From Nitrospirota bacterium (GTDB taxonomy: Bacteria; Nitrospirota; Thermodesulfovibrionia; Thermodesulfovibrionales; Magnetobacteriaceae): 62,136 bases of DNA. The DNA lies in the NCBI GenBank assembly GCA_015233615.1, contig JADFXJ010000006.1, forward strand, positions 1-62,136. Direction: 5' to 3'. Of this stretch, positions 35,659 through 43,241 are shown in pieces (position 1 is the first letter of the stretch; the number at the start of each line of letters is the position of its first letter). The notes under the pieces are model-generated. The model did no database searches. It worked only from the letters and a program-made list of their open reading frames with translations, and was not told the DNA's origin. The translations under genes were made by a program, and so were the position numbers.

Positions 35659-36378
35659 ATGACGTCCGAAAGCAGTAACCCTGCCGGGGGAATAAAGCTA
35701 ACGGACACGGCCATTATAGGACGCACAATGAGCGAATACTCGGCGATGTTTTCCCTGGCCGCTCACGACATGGAAGGCGAAAATATTCTGGACTTTGCCG
35801 CAGGGTGCAGCTCTTTTTGTGCCGAGGCAAACGCCATGGGGTACAAAGTAACGGCAGCCGATAGAATTTACGGCAGCAACCATGAGACCATAGAATCGGC
35901 GTTTTCACGCGACATGGACGTCGTAATGGGACAGATGCCTGAACTTATGCATATGTACAGGTGGGATGGGCCCTTCAAAAACCTTGGAGATTTGATAGAT
36001 CAAAGAAAGCGCGCTTTCTCGGCATTTATCCGGGACTTCAGAGCCTACGGGGATTTACGCTACGTGCACTGCCGGCTTCCCCATACCGGTTTTGAAGACA
36101 AGCGGTTCACCCTCTGCCTCATATCCCACTTCCTGTTTCTGTACGAACATATTTTGGACATTCGGTTTCACGTCGACGTTTTAAGCGAAGCCCTTCGCAT
36201 CGCCTCAAAGGAAGTGCGAGTGTTCCCCCTGGTAAACTTTAAGGGACGGCAGGCGTCCATCCTTAGTCCCGTCATGGAAGAGCTAAACGCAAGAGGCTAC
36301 TATTGCCATATAAGAAAGACCGATTATGAGTTCGTGAAAAATGGTAACGAGATGCTAGTCGTGAGTACCCGCGTCTAG
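35659..36378 (+). CDS. Class I SAM-dependent methyltransferase-like protein
   Basis: 239 residues. The region IIGRTMSEYSAMFSL, followed by ILDFAAGCSSFCAEAN and VTAADRIYG, matches the opening of a small methyltransferase family: motif I is variant (FAAGCSSF rather than GxGxG) with an acidic D at the end of strand 2. The middle has LISHFLFLYEHILD, a typical motif IV helix neighbour. The target is unknown. It is the intact copy of a duplicated gene. Its TAG overlaps the stop of the convergent cas6 gene (4 bp). No ribosome site is apparent. Confidence 0.75.
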   Translation: MTSESSNPAGGIKLTDTAIIGRTMSEYSAMFSLAAHDMEGENILDFAAGCSSFCAEANAMGYKVTAADRIYGSNHETIESAFSRDMDVVMGQMPELMHMYRWDGPFKNLGDLIDQRKRAFSAFIRDFRAYGDLRYVHCRLPHTGFEDKRFTLCLISHFLFLYEHILDIRFHVDVLSEALRIASKEVRVFPLVNFKGRQASILSPVMEELNARGYYCHIRKTDYEFVKNGNEMLVVSTRV

Positions 36379-37133
36379 ATTGGCTTTGCCATGCCAAACC
36401 CCATACTTCCCTTTTCTCCAAACCCGCAGTGGTAACCGACTTCTATCAGATTGGGATTGCCCTTTACCGAAAATGGCGCCATAAACCCTACTATATCCGT
36501 GTTCATGAATCGAATCTTTTTCTGAATCTTACCGCACCTCCTTGCAATGTACTCGCTGTCGAACTCGAACTCGAATCTGTCGTCATCCGGCTGTTTTCCA
36601 TGGATTACGACGTATTTTTTAATCAGGTTCTTCCTGACCGCCTCGGAAAAGCCATCTTCGTCATACCTGATATAATGTGGTGATTTCCACTTCGGGCATT
36701 TTCCTGCCGTTACCGTAATAGGTGAGATGCAGGTAAACTTCATTTCACCGCTAAAAACCGGAGCCTGGATTGTTTCCACTTTCTGTACGTCTAATTTTAC
36801 CCCGCCTATATTTATAAAACGCCTGCCCTCGATACCAGATAACAGGTTTTCTTTGAACCTCGCTACCGGCGAGGATACGAACCAGTCTATAGTGCACCTG
36901 CCAAAGCGAATATACCTCTGCTCTACCCTGTAATTACTGAACAACAAGTTCGAAAAAGTAAAAAGCTTAAACCTCCTTCCTCGTGGATCATTAGACTTAG
37001 TGTTAAGATATACGCAATAGTCTATGGACGAACTTCCCGTAATGCCGTAAATCATAGACGACAGGGTATAATTGTAATTCAACATAACCTGCGCGTCCTC
37101 GTAGCTGCTTACAAAGGTCACTTTTATTCTCAT
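36375..37133 (-). CDS. cas6: CRISPR endoribonuclease Cas6, orphan
   Basis: 252 residues from ATG 37133 (MRIKVTFVSSYEDA); a TTG at 37151 would add six. Cas6 features are the two ferredoxin-like repeats and the C-terminal glycine-rich loop GYHCGFGEKGSMGFGMAKPI. A catalytic His candidate is not certain from sequence alone. Cas6 cleaves CRISPR precursor RNA within the repeats. Here there is no other cas gene and no repeat array in the window, so it either acts in trans on an array elsewhere or is a relic. It is convergent with the methyltransferase gene. Confidence 0.85.
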   Translation of the reverse strand: MRIKVTFVSSYEDAQVMLNYNYTLSSMIYGITGSSSIDYCVYLNTKSNDPRGRRFKLFTFSNLLFSNYRVEQRYIRFGRCTIDWFVSSPVARFKENLLSGIEGRRFINIGGVKLDVQKVETIQAPVFSGEMKFTCISPITVTAGKCPKWKSPHYIRYDEDGFSEAVRKNLIKKYVVIHGKQPDDDRFEFEFDSEYIARRCGKIQKKIRFMNTDIVGFMAPFSVKGNPNLIEVGYHCGFGEKGSMGFGMAKPI

Positions 37134-37428
37134 CTCTATTATATCAAGCAATATTCATGCCAGTACAATAGTTTTTATAACCACTTGATTTCACTATAAA
37201 ATGGATATTATTCTTTTTCTCTTCATAGGAACCCACGCCATACTATAAGTAAGAGGTTCCATAGTGCGGAGCGAATTGGACAAATCCGCAACACCGGGTA
37301 TAAGAAGGCCTTGCTTTTTTGGCAAGCCTGTTCGATGCGTTTAGTTCATAACGAAGTCGGCGTTATTATTGTGAGGATTTAAATTGGTTAAGATTGTAAT
37401 TTGACGGGAATTTCGATTTGACGGCAGT

Positions 37429-37941
37429 TTAATCGAAGTCTATGATTTGGGTTATAAAGTTTACGATCTCCTTCCTGATGTCTTCGTTCAGTGCGATGAA
37501 CCTGACGGCCACCTTATAGTTGTCTGTATGCTTATCCACCCTCAGCACCTCTCCATAGACGTACAGGGGCAGAGGAGGGATTACGGGCAGCATTATTTTT
37601 ATTTCTACTATGTCTTTAACTTCGCACGCAATATCGGTAAAAAACTTTATCCCGCCACCGCTTATGTTCACTTCCACGAATTTTAGCGAGGTAAACCCCT
37701 CCGAATCGTCCATTTCCCGAAGGATTTTGACCATCGTCATAAAGCGCTCCTGCATTGCCGTGAGCCAATCGCTGACGTTTTTACCATTGAAATTGTTTAG
37801 GCTCTGAAAATCCGCCAGTACTGCATTGCCGGATATCTTGGACATTATCTGATTCTGCTTTTCCCGTGAAACGACCTTGACCGCGATGGGTAATAGTATG
37901 TTTTCTCTTATGTACTCACGCCTGTTCATGTCCTTAGGCAT
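37429..37941 (-). CDS. PilZ-domain protein
   Basis: 170 residues. MNRREYIRENILLPI contains the RxxxR-like start of a PilZ domain and VNISGGGIKFF is the N-x-S-x-x-G motif, separated by a helical insertion of about 60 residues. Both are cyclic di-GMP ligand motifs. The C-terminal VYGEVLRVDKH and KVAVRFIAL strands complete the barrel. It resembles DUF-type PilZ proteins with a helical insertion. It is monocistronic and lies opposite an HD-GYP gene, which suggests local cyclic di-GMP signalling. Confidence 0.82.
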   Translation of the reverse strand: MPKDMNRREYIRENILLPIAVKVVSREKQNQIMSKISGNAVLADFQSLNNFNGKNVSDWLTAMQERFMTMVKILREMDDSEGFTSLKFVEVNISGGGIKFFTDIACEVKDIVEIKIMLPVIPPLPLYVYGEVLRVDKHTDNYKVAVRFIALNEDIRKEIVNFITQIIDFD

Positions 37942-38178
37942 ACTACCTCCGCTGCTTTGTCGTTAAAACCGTTCATTTAATCCAAATGACGGCATCGTAA
38001 TCAATCTATTATAAAATAATCCCGATGGATTTTATATGAAAAAAATTATTAGGAGAATATTTTGTTCCGGATTCTGATATAATAGATCGATAAAACCGAT
38101 ATATTTACAAGTCATCGGGCTTTTGTAAGGCTGATTGACGGTTATAAAAACTAAGTAAGTTCTGGAATTGTAGCTTCT

Positions 38179-39648
38179 GTGAACACGATAAGAGATACGC
38201 TAAAAACAAAAGATGAGTTGCTGAAGGAACTCATGGAGACTCACAGGAGGCTCCTGGAGCTTGAGACTATAATCAAGCAAAACTTACAACGCCAGGAGAC
38301 TGCCAGGGATAACGAGAGAAAATACCATTCTCTTTTCAATTCCGTCAACGATTGTATCTTCATTTATGACGCCGCTACCGGTACGCTTCTTGACGTTAAC
38401 GAAAAAGTTTACAACATGTATGGCTATAACCCTCAGGAGTCAATAAACGTTAACTTACAGGCTTTAACCGTAAGCGAACTCCCTTATAATTATTCGAACG
38501 CCCTCATCCTGAAGAACAAGGCTATAAATGGAGAACCTCAGAATTTCGAATGGCTTGCGAGACATCGCTCCGGCAGTTTTTTCTGGATCGACGTACAACT
38601 GAAAATGGTCAGGCTTGAGGATAAAGATTGCCTCCTGGCCATAATCCGGGACATCAGCGAGCACAGGGAGCTCGAGGAAATATGGAAAAGGTATGAGTTC
38701 ATAGTTAACACATCCAGGGAGTTCATGACCCTCATCGATAAAAACTACGTTTACGAGGCGATAAACGAATCTTACAGCAAGGCCCATGGCAGGCCGCGTG
38801 AACAGGTAGTGGGATGTTCCGTATCGGAGGTGTGGGGACAAGAGGCGTTCAACCTTATCATCAAGAAATACCTGGATACCTGTCTTGCCGGTAACGTAGT
38901 CAACTACCAGGCGTGGTTCGATTTCCACACTCTGGGTCTAAAATTTCTCGACGTTACCTATTACCCCTATGTCGACACCAAGGGCAGCGTAACCCATGCC
39001 GTGGTCGTAAGCAGGGACATCACCGATAAAAAACACGCCGAAGATCTCCTCAGTCAAAGCCGGCTGAATATGGAAAGAACCCTGGAAGGTGCCATAAAGG
39101 CTATCATCCTCATGATAGAGATGAGAGACCCTTACACGGCCGGACACCAGCGGAGGGTTTCCGCCCTGGCATCCGTAATGGCTAAACAGATGGGCTTTTC
39201 CGAAGACAGGATTGAAGGCATTAAAGTTATGGGTTTTCTCCACGACATAGGTAAAATAGTAGTTCCCGCCGAGATACTTTCCAAGCCAAGCAAACTCAAC
39301 GACTATGAATTTAACATCATTAAGGCCCATTCTCAATCGGGATACGACATTTTAAAGAGAATCGAATTTCCATGGCCCGTTGCCCAGGCCGTACTTCAGC
39401 ATCACGAGAGGATTGACGGTTCAGGCTATCCCATCGGCATTAGGAACGACGAGATCATGCCGGAGGCAAAAATCCTGGCCGTTGCAGACGTCGTGGAATC
39501 GATGGCGTCGCACCGCCCCTACAGAGCGGCACTAGGCGTACAAAAAGCCCTTGACGAGATAACCTCGAAAAGGGGTACGCTTTACGATCCGAAAACAGTC
39601 GATGTATGTGTCAAGCTATTTATGAGCAAGCAATTCAGGTTCGAATGA
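38179..39648 (+). CDS. PAS-PAS-HD-GYP cyclic di-GMP phosphodiesterase
   Basis: 489 residues from GTG 38179. A short coiled coil (10-45) is followed by two PAS domains (about 45-160 and 168-285), each ending in a PAC-like block (AIIRDISEHRELE, VVVSRDITDKKHAEDL). An HD-GYP domain (about 300-489) follows, with HDIGK, HHERIDGSGYP and the expected downstream SHRPYR motif. HD-GYP enzymes hydrolyse cyclic di-GMP. There is no transmembrane helix, so it is a cytosolic sensor. The ligands of the PAS domains are unknown. Confidence 0.93.
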   Translation: MNTIRDTLKTKDELLKELMETHRRLLELETIIKQNLQRQETARDNERKYHSLFNSVNDCIFIYDAATGTLLDVNEKVYNMYGYNPQESINVNLQALTVSELPYNYSNALILKNKAINGEPQNFEWLARHRSGSFFWIDVQLKMVRLEDKDCLLAIIRDISEHRELEEIWKRYEFIVNTSREFMTLIDKNYVYEAINESYSKAHGRPREQVVGCSVSEVWGQEAFNLIIKKYLDTCLAGNVVNYQAWFDFHTLGLKFLDVTYYPYVDTKGSVTHAVVVSRDITDKKHAEDLLSQSRLNMERTLEGAIKAIILMIEMRDPYTAGHQRRVSALASVMAKQMGFSEDRIEGIKVMGFLHDIGKIVVPAEILSKPSKLNDYEFNIIKAHSQSGYDILKRIEFPWPVAQAVLQHHERIDGSGYPIGIRNDEIMPEAKILAVADVVESMASHRPYRAALGVQKALDEITSKRGTLYDPKTVDVCVKLFMSKQFRFE

Positions 39649-39726
39649 CGGTTACGACGCCGTCACTCGTTTACGCCGTAAAGAGGATTAACACCGTAAC
39701 GAACATTGCCGGCGTCGTATCGAACG

Positions 39727-40140
39727 CTATCGACGGCCGTATCGAACGCCGTCTACACCGCCTAAGGCGTTGCCGGCACCGCATCGAAAATTAAAACCGC
39801 ATAAACGGTTAACGCTTCCTACCACTTCAACGTCTTCGAGATACCACGGAACGAAGTAACTTCTGTTGTCAAAGTATAATTTCCCGTTTTCGTTGAACCT
39901 TACGACCGCTCTTTCCCTGCTCTTGTCGTAAGAAGTGTATTCGATGATATCCCCGTCGGCCAGTATGTTACCGTTCATATCGTTAATAGTCTCGTTAATC
40001 GTCAGGGAACCGGCCATGTCGGTATTATCTATAGTGATAGGCTCGCAGTCATCACCGAGCATTTCGACAAAGCCAGTTTTCATAAATCCCCAGTAAACTC
40101 TGCTCCCCCCTGTAAACATTCTATATTTATACTGTGCCAT
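39727..40140 (-). CDS. YopX-like small protein
   Basis: 137 residues. The central DMNGNILADGDIIEY, with VVRFNENGKLYF downstream, follows the pattern of phage YopX proteins (D-x-N-G-x-x-I-x-x-G-D-I-I and a following V-x-F). Such genes are common in phages and mobile DNA. The last 30 residues are Gly/Arg-rich and overlap repeated gtatcgaacg units, so the natural stop may have been displaced. AAGG lies before the ATG. Role unknown. Confidence 0.5.
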   Translation of the reverse strand: MAQYKYRMFTGGSRVYWGFMKTGFVEMLGDDCEPITIDNTDMAGSLTINETINDMNGNILADGDIIEYTSYDKSRERAVVRFNENGKLYFDNRSYFVPWYLEDVEVVGSVNRLCGFNFRCGAGNALGGVDGVRYGRR

Positions 40141-40368
40141 CTACTATCGCCTTTCTTGTACCGTGTACCTTAAAATACTATATACCTCATACTTCATCTT
40201 ATACTTTATTATAACAGGTATAAGCTATTGTCATCTATAGTTATCAAGAGTACGTTACTTTTATGATTGACGTCCGGCATCACACATTACGGCACCTCCT
40301 GCCGGTATCTCTTCGACCGCTTGCTAAACGGGATGTTCATGCCGCTTTTGCCTGACGAGCTTTTTTGC

Positions 40369-40463
40369 ATGTTCGGCACCGATAACCATGTACATCGCCG
40401 TTACCACGAACAGGGTAAAGAGTGTACCGATGGAAAGCCGGTCATTATCGGCAGATCCATGCT
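40369..40463 (-). pseudogene. Fragment of RND permease 3' end
   Basis: This 95-bp stretch matches 43263-43358, the codons for the last 32 or so residues of the pump permease (GISIGTLFTLFVVPAMYMV region), with one single-base gap. It is closed off by other repeats and has no start, so it is a partial copy left by recombination. Confidence 0.8.
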
Positions 40464-40464
40464 T

Positions 40465-40490
40465 ATACCAAATGGCATTCAAAAGAGTAA
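40465..40490. repeat. 'ataccaa-gcattcaaaag' repeat end
   Basis: ataccaaatggcattcaaaa and the next bases match 59025-59048 with two differences. It is probably the left end of that repeat family, truncated here by the adjoining palindrome. Confidence 0.55.
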
Positions 40491-40610
40491 AGGACAAAAG
40501 ATTAACACGAAAAGCACGAACAAAGGCACGAAAAAGTACAGAATTGCATAGTCCCTTTTCGTGTCTTTCGTTATTTTCGTGTCTTTCGTGTTAATCTTTT
40601 GTCTGTCCTT
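40489..40610. repeat. 'cacgaaaa' palindromic repeat, copy 2
   Basis: Arms aaaggacaaaagattaacac and cgtgttaatcttttgtctgt pair around 70 bp that also self-pairs. It is the longest of three copies in the window. The rest of 40611-40829 shows nothing recognisable apart from the promoter region of the antitoxin gene. Confidence 0.8.
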
Positions 40611-40829
40611 GTCCTTTACTCGTTTGACCGCAACTTGATATTAAGCGACACATGGCTAACGCAATGAAAACGGTTAGGGTTGCACCTGTAACGATCTACA
40701 ATCAATTTCGATTGCTGAAGAATCAAGCCAATTGCTAAAGTATTGGCGTGAGTTCTCCCAATATAATCCTTGAACGTGTTATTATAATGTATTCAATGTA
40801 GTTAACGTTACTACAAGGAGGTTACTTAA

Positions 40830-41063
40830 GTGCCATCGCAAATAAAACCAACTTCAGTCCGATTGGAACCGGAACTTCTTAAGCAGCTTGAAGAATTAGC
40901 CCAGATGACCCATCGATCTAAAAGTCGGCTCATACAAGAAGCTCTCAGATATTACGTAGAGGAACAGGCTGACATAAATATTGCTTTTAACAAATTGCAC
41001 GATCCCAATACTGAGTACTTAGACTGGGATAAGATACGTGATGAACTATTGCGTCAGGATTGA
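40830..41063 (+). CDS. CopG/RHH-type antitoxin
   Basis: 77 residues, GTG start with AAGGAGG upstream. IKPTSVRLEPELLKQLEELAQ and SKSRLIQEALRYYVEE form a ribbon-helix-helix DNA-binding domain; the C-terminal AFNKLHDPNTEYLDWDKI would neutralise the toxin. It overlaps the toxin gene by 23 bp. Together they should repress their own promoter. The 3' part of this gene is duplicated at 43096-43209. Confidence 0.9.
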   Translation: MPSQIKPTSVRLEPELLKQLEELAQMTHRSKSRLIQEALRYYVEEQADINIAFNKLHDPNTEYLDWDKIRDELLRQD

Positions 41064-41298
41064 ACGGGATGCTTATAAAGCGCTATCCACAATTCAAAGG
41101 AACGACAGAGTGAAAATAGCCGAAGCGATCGATTTATTAAAGGAACAACCGGAATCAGGCAAGTTACTATACGGCAAATGGAAGAATCTGAGAAGCCTTA
41201 GAGTAGGCGATTATAGAATTGTATATTCGATAATAGAAACAGATATGGCTATACTTGTAGTACGAATAGGACATCGTAAAGATATTTACCGATTTTAA
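41041..41298 (+). CDS. RelE/ParE-type toxin
   Basis: 85 residues from ATG 41041 (a GTG lies one codon earlier). The fold pattern VRIERDAYKALSTIQRNDRVKIAEAIDLL, then LRVGDYRIVYSI and VVRIGHRKDIYRF, is typical of the RelE/ParE superfamily, with the conserved YRIVY and GHRKDIYR motifs near the active site. RelE members cut mRNA on the ribosome; ParE members poison gyrase. Sequence alone does not decide which. It is coupled to the RHH antitoxin. Confidence 0.9.
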   Translation: MNYCVRIERDAYKALSTIQRNDRVKIAEAIDLLKEQPESGKLLYGKWKNLRSLRVGDYRIVYSIIETDMAILVVRIGHRKDIYRF

Positions 41299-41512
41299 AT
41301 TGACTGGGGCTTTCCAATAGGGTCAAGTGGTCAGTGACAGGCTTTGATGTGAGCCGACAACCTGAACATGCATCTTGTCCTGTCCTGAAAAACGGCAATT
41401 GATGTCCACTTTTCACCCTATATTATATTATTCTTGACTTTACTCATAAATTTTGATAATATTAAACCATTGTAGCTAATTATATTCGCTAAGAGTACTA
41501 TAGGTTTTGACT

Positions 41513-42406
41513 ATGGAGAAACCAACTGTTTTTATCGGATCATCTACGGAGGGCTTAGAAATCGCTCGAGCGGTAGAGTGGCACTTGACAAAAGACGCCG
41601 AAGTGACTCTCTGGAGTCATGGTGTCTTCGGGTTGGGAGACGGCACACTTGAAGCATTGGTGAGTTCCCTTGACCAGTTTGATTTTGGTGTCTTGATACT
41701 TACTCCGGACGACCTCATCGAATCGCAAGGGCAACGATACAACAGTCCCCGTGACAATGTGCTAATCGAACTTGGTCTCTTCCTTGGAAATAAAGGCAGG
41801 AAACGTACCTTCGTCCTTTGTGAGGTTGATGCGGAACTTAAAATCCCAAGCGATCTCGCTGGTGTCAAACTTGCCAAGTTTTCCAAAACCCGTACGGACA
41901 ATAACATGCGCGCGGCCGTAAGCCCTGTATGCACGGAACTTATAGAGCAAATCACATTGCTGGGACGAGCCCCTGTAAATGTTGGTAGAGCATCTTTACA
42001 GGATAAAAGAGATGGAGATCCGCGAAATCGCAGTTTATCTCTGCAACTACCATCCGACAGTACCTTCTTTCATATTCGAGCTCAATTTATCTCTGGATTA
42101 CCAAAAGTTGAGTACCCTGAACCGGTGTTTCTCTACAATAGAAATCGTGACTACTTTCAATCGATAGCTAATAAGCTTTATAACGGAAGGCCAATTTTAG
42201 TAGGTAATATATCTATTGAAGCTTTTTCACTCAATCATGGGTTTGCAGCGATGAACATCTTAGCAACGTCAAATCGCATTGACGTAAGGCAGATCGTTGA
42301 ATACGATCAGAGCCACCAAGATAAATTTTGGCAAGTTCTTTCAAACGAAGAAGATGTTAAAGATGTCACCTATCTTCTTGAGATTTACGATGCGTACTCA
42401 ATCTAG
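41513..42406 (+). CDS. TIR-like (PF10137-type) nucleotide-binding effector
   Basis: 297 residues from ATG 41513. Residues 1-150 match TIR-like 'predicted nucleotide-binding' domains: TVFIGSSTEGLEIARAV, VTLWSHGVFGLGDGTLEAL, FDFGVLILTPDDL, and RDNVLIELGLFLGNKGRKRTFVL with a catalytic Glu candidate in IELGLF. These domains cleave NAD in CBASS/Pycsar effectors. A C-terminal domain of about 120 residues (180-297) is unrecognised; it could sense a ligand. It has no CBASS cyclase neighbour. It stands between two toxin-antitoxin modules and is most likely an abortive-infection effector. No ribosome site is evident. Confidence 0.8.
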   Translation: MEKPTVFIGSSTEGLEIARAVEWHLTKDAEVTLWSHGVFGLGDGTLEALVSSLDQFDFGVLILTPDDLIESQGQRYNSPRDNVLIELGLFLGNKGRKRTFVLCEVDAELKIPSDLAGVKLAKFSKTRTDNNMRAAVSPVCTELIEQITLLGRAPVNVGRASLQDKRDGDPRNRSLSLQLPSDSTFFHIRAQFISGLPKVEYPEPVFLYNRNRDYFQSIANKLYNGRPILVGNISIEAFSLNHGFAAMNILATSNRIDVRQIVEYDQSHQDKFWQVLSNEEDVKDVTYLLEIYDAYSI

Positions 42407-42612
42407 GAAGGCGGCCACTGCCACTTAATACAAGCCTCTGCGGAAGAGATACAAGGAAGTGTTGAGCGGGATAAAGCCTTATCAAAAAATGGAGCTTAAC
42501 AAGAATGTAGCATAACTATGTCCATAAAATATTTGAAATCAGGCATTTTTGCGGCATCGGCATTTATCGCTTACTTTTTCCAGAGAGTGAGCATTCTTAA
42601 AGGAGGCGGTGT

Positions 42613-42804
42613 ATGAAGGGTATACAATACATAATGGACGACAAGGGTGACAGAACCGCCGTTGTAATAGACCTTAAAAAATACGGCGATATATGGGAGG
42701 ATTTCTATGACGGTATCATTGCATCCGAGCGCAAGGACGAGCCAAGGGAATCCCTTGAGACTGTTAAAGAGAAGCTGATACAAAAGGGAAAGCTCCGTGG
42801 GTGA
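42613..42804 (+). CDS. Small type II antitoxin
   Basis: 63 residues, AAAGGAGG upstream of the ATG. GIQYIMDDKGDRTAVVIDLKKYGDIWEDF and the acidic helix that follows resemble short antitoxins paired with RelE-family toxins. Its stop overlaps the start of the RelE-like gene. The toxin gene is frameshifted, so the antitoxin may now be unopposed. Confidence 0.8.
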   Translation: MKGIQYIMDDKGDRTAVVIDLKKYGDIWEDFYDGIIASERKDEPRESLETVKEKLIQKGKLRG

Positions 42805-43058
42805 TGATTATTCAATCACCTTTGCACGTTCAACTCGCAAAGAGCTTGAATCCATTGGTGAACCTCTCGTCTCAAAGATATTCCATAATAGAGGCACTAG
42901 CGAAAGAACCACGTCCAAGAGGCTGCGTCAAGCTAAAGTACATTAAGAACCTCTGGCGTATACGCATCGAGGACTATAGAGTCATCTATTCGATAGATGA
43001 TCGAAATACGTCGCTTGATGTGATTGCCATAAGACACAGAAACGATGCGTATAGGTAA
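42797..43058 (+). pseudogene. RelE-like toxin, frameshifted
   Basis: The N-terminus in the GTG 42797 frame reads GDDYSITFARSTRKELESIG then EPLVSKIFHN, as in intact RelE relatives. The continuation IEALAKEPRPRGCVKL, LWRIRIEDYRVIYSI and VIAIRHRNDAYR lies in another frame. The switch occurs near 42883 and needs two extra bases, so a 2-bp deletion is likely. The track's start codon (42801) is an artefact of the second frame. The toxin is probably inactive unless a frameshift is programmed. Confidence 0.8.
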
Positions 43059-43095
43059 GAGTAATTCTCATGCAAAAGACAAAGCCTACATCCAC

Positions 43096-43209
43096 TATTA
43101 CGTAGAGGAACAGGCTGACATAAATATTGCTTTTAACAAATTGAACGATCCCGATACTGCGTACTTAGACCGGGATAAGATACGTGATGAACTATTGCGT
43201 CAGGATTGA
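43096..43209 (+). pseudogene. 3' fragment of RHH antitoxin gene
   Basis: It matches 40950-41063, the last 37 codons of the antitoxin (YYVEEQADINIAFNKL and onward), with few differences and the same stop. It lies 30 bp before the end of the RND permease gene. Together with the RND fragment at 40.4 kb it shows duplicated segments on both sides of the toxin-antitoxin/TIR block. Confidence 0.85.
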
Positions 43210-43241
43210 ACGAACTACCATTAAGTATTTAACGTTCCATG

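Noticed and set aside
37134..37428. Possible CRISPR array next to cas6
   Set aside because: I read the region for regularly spaced repeats and found none; it has only an imperfect hairpin near 37300.
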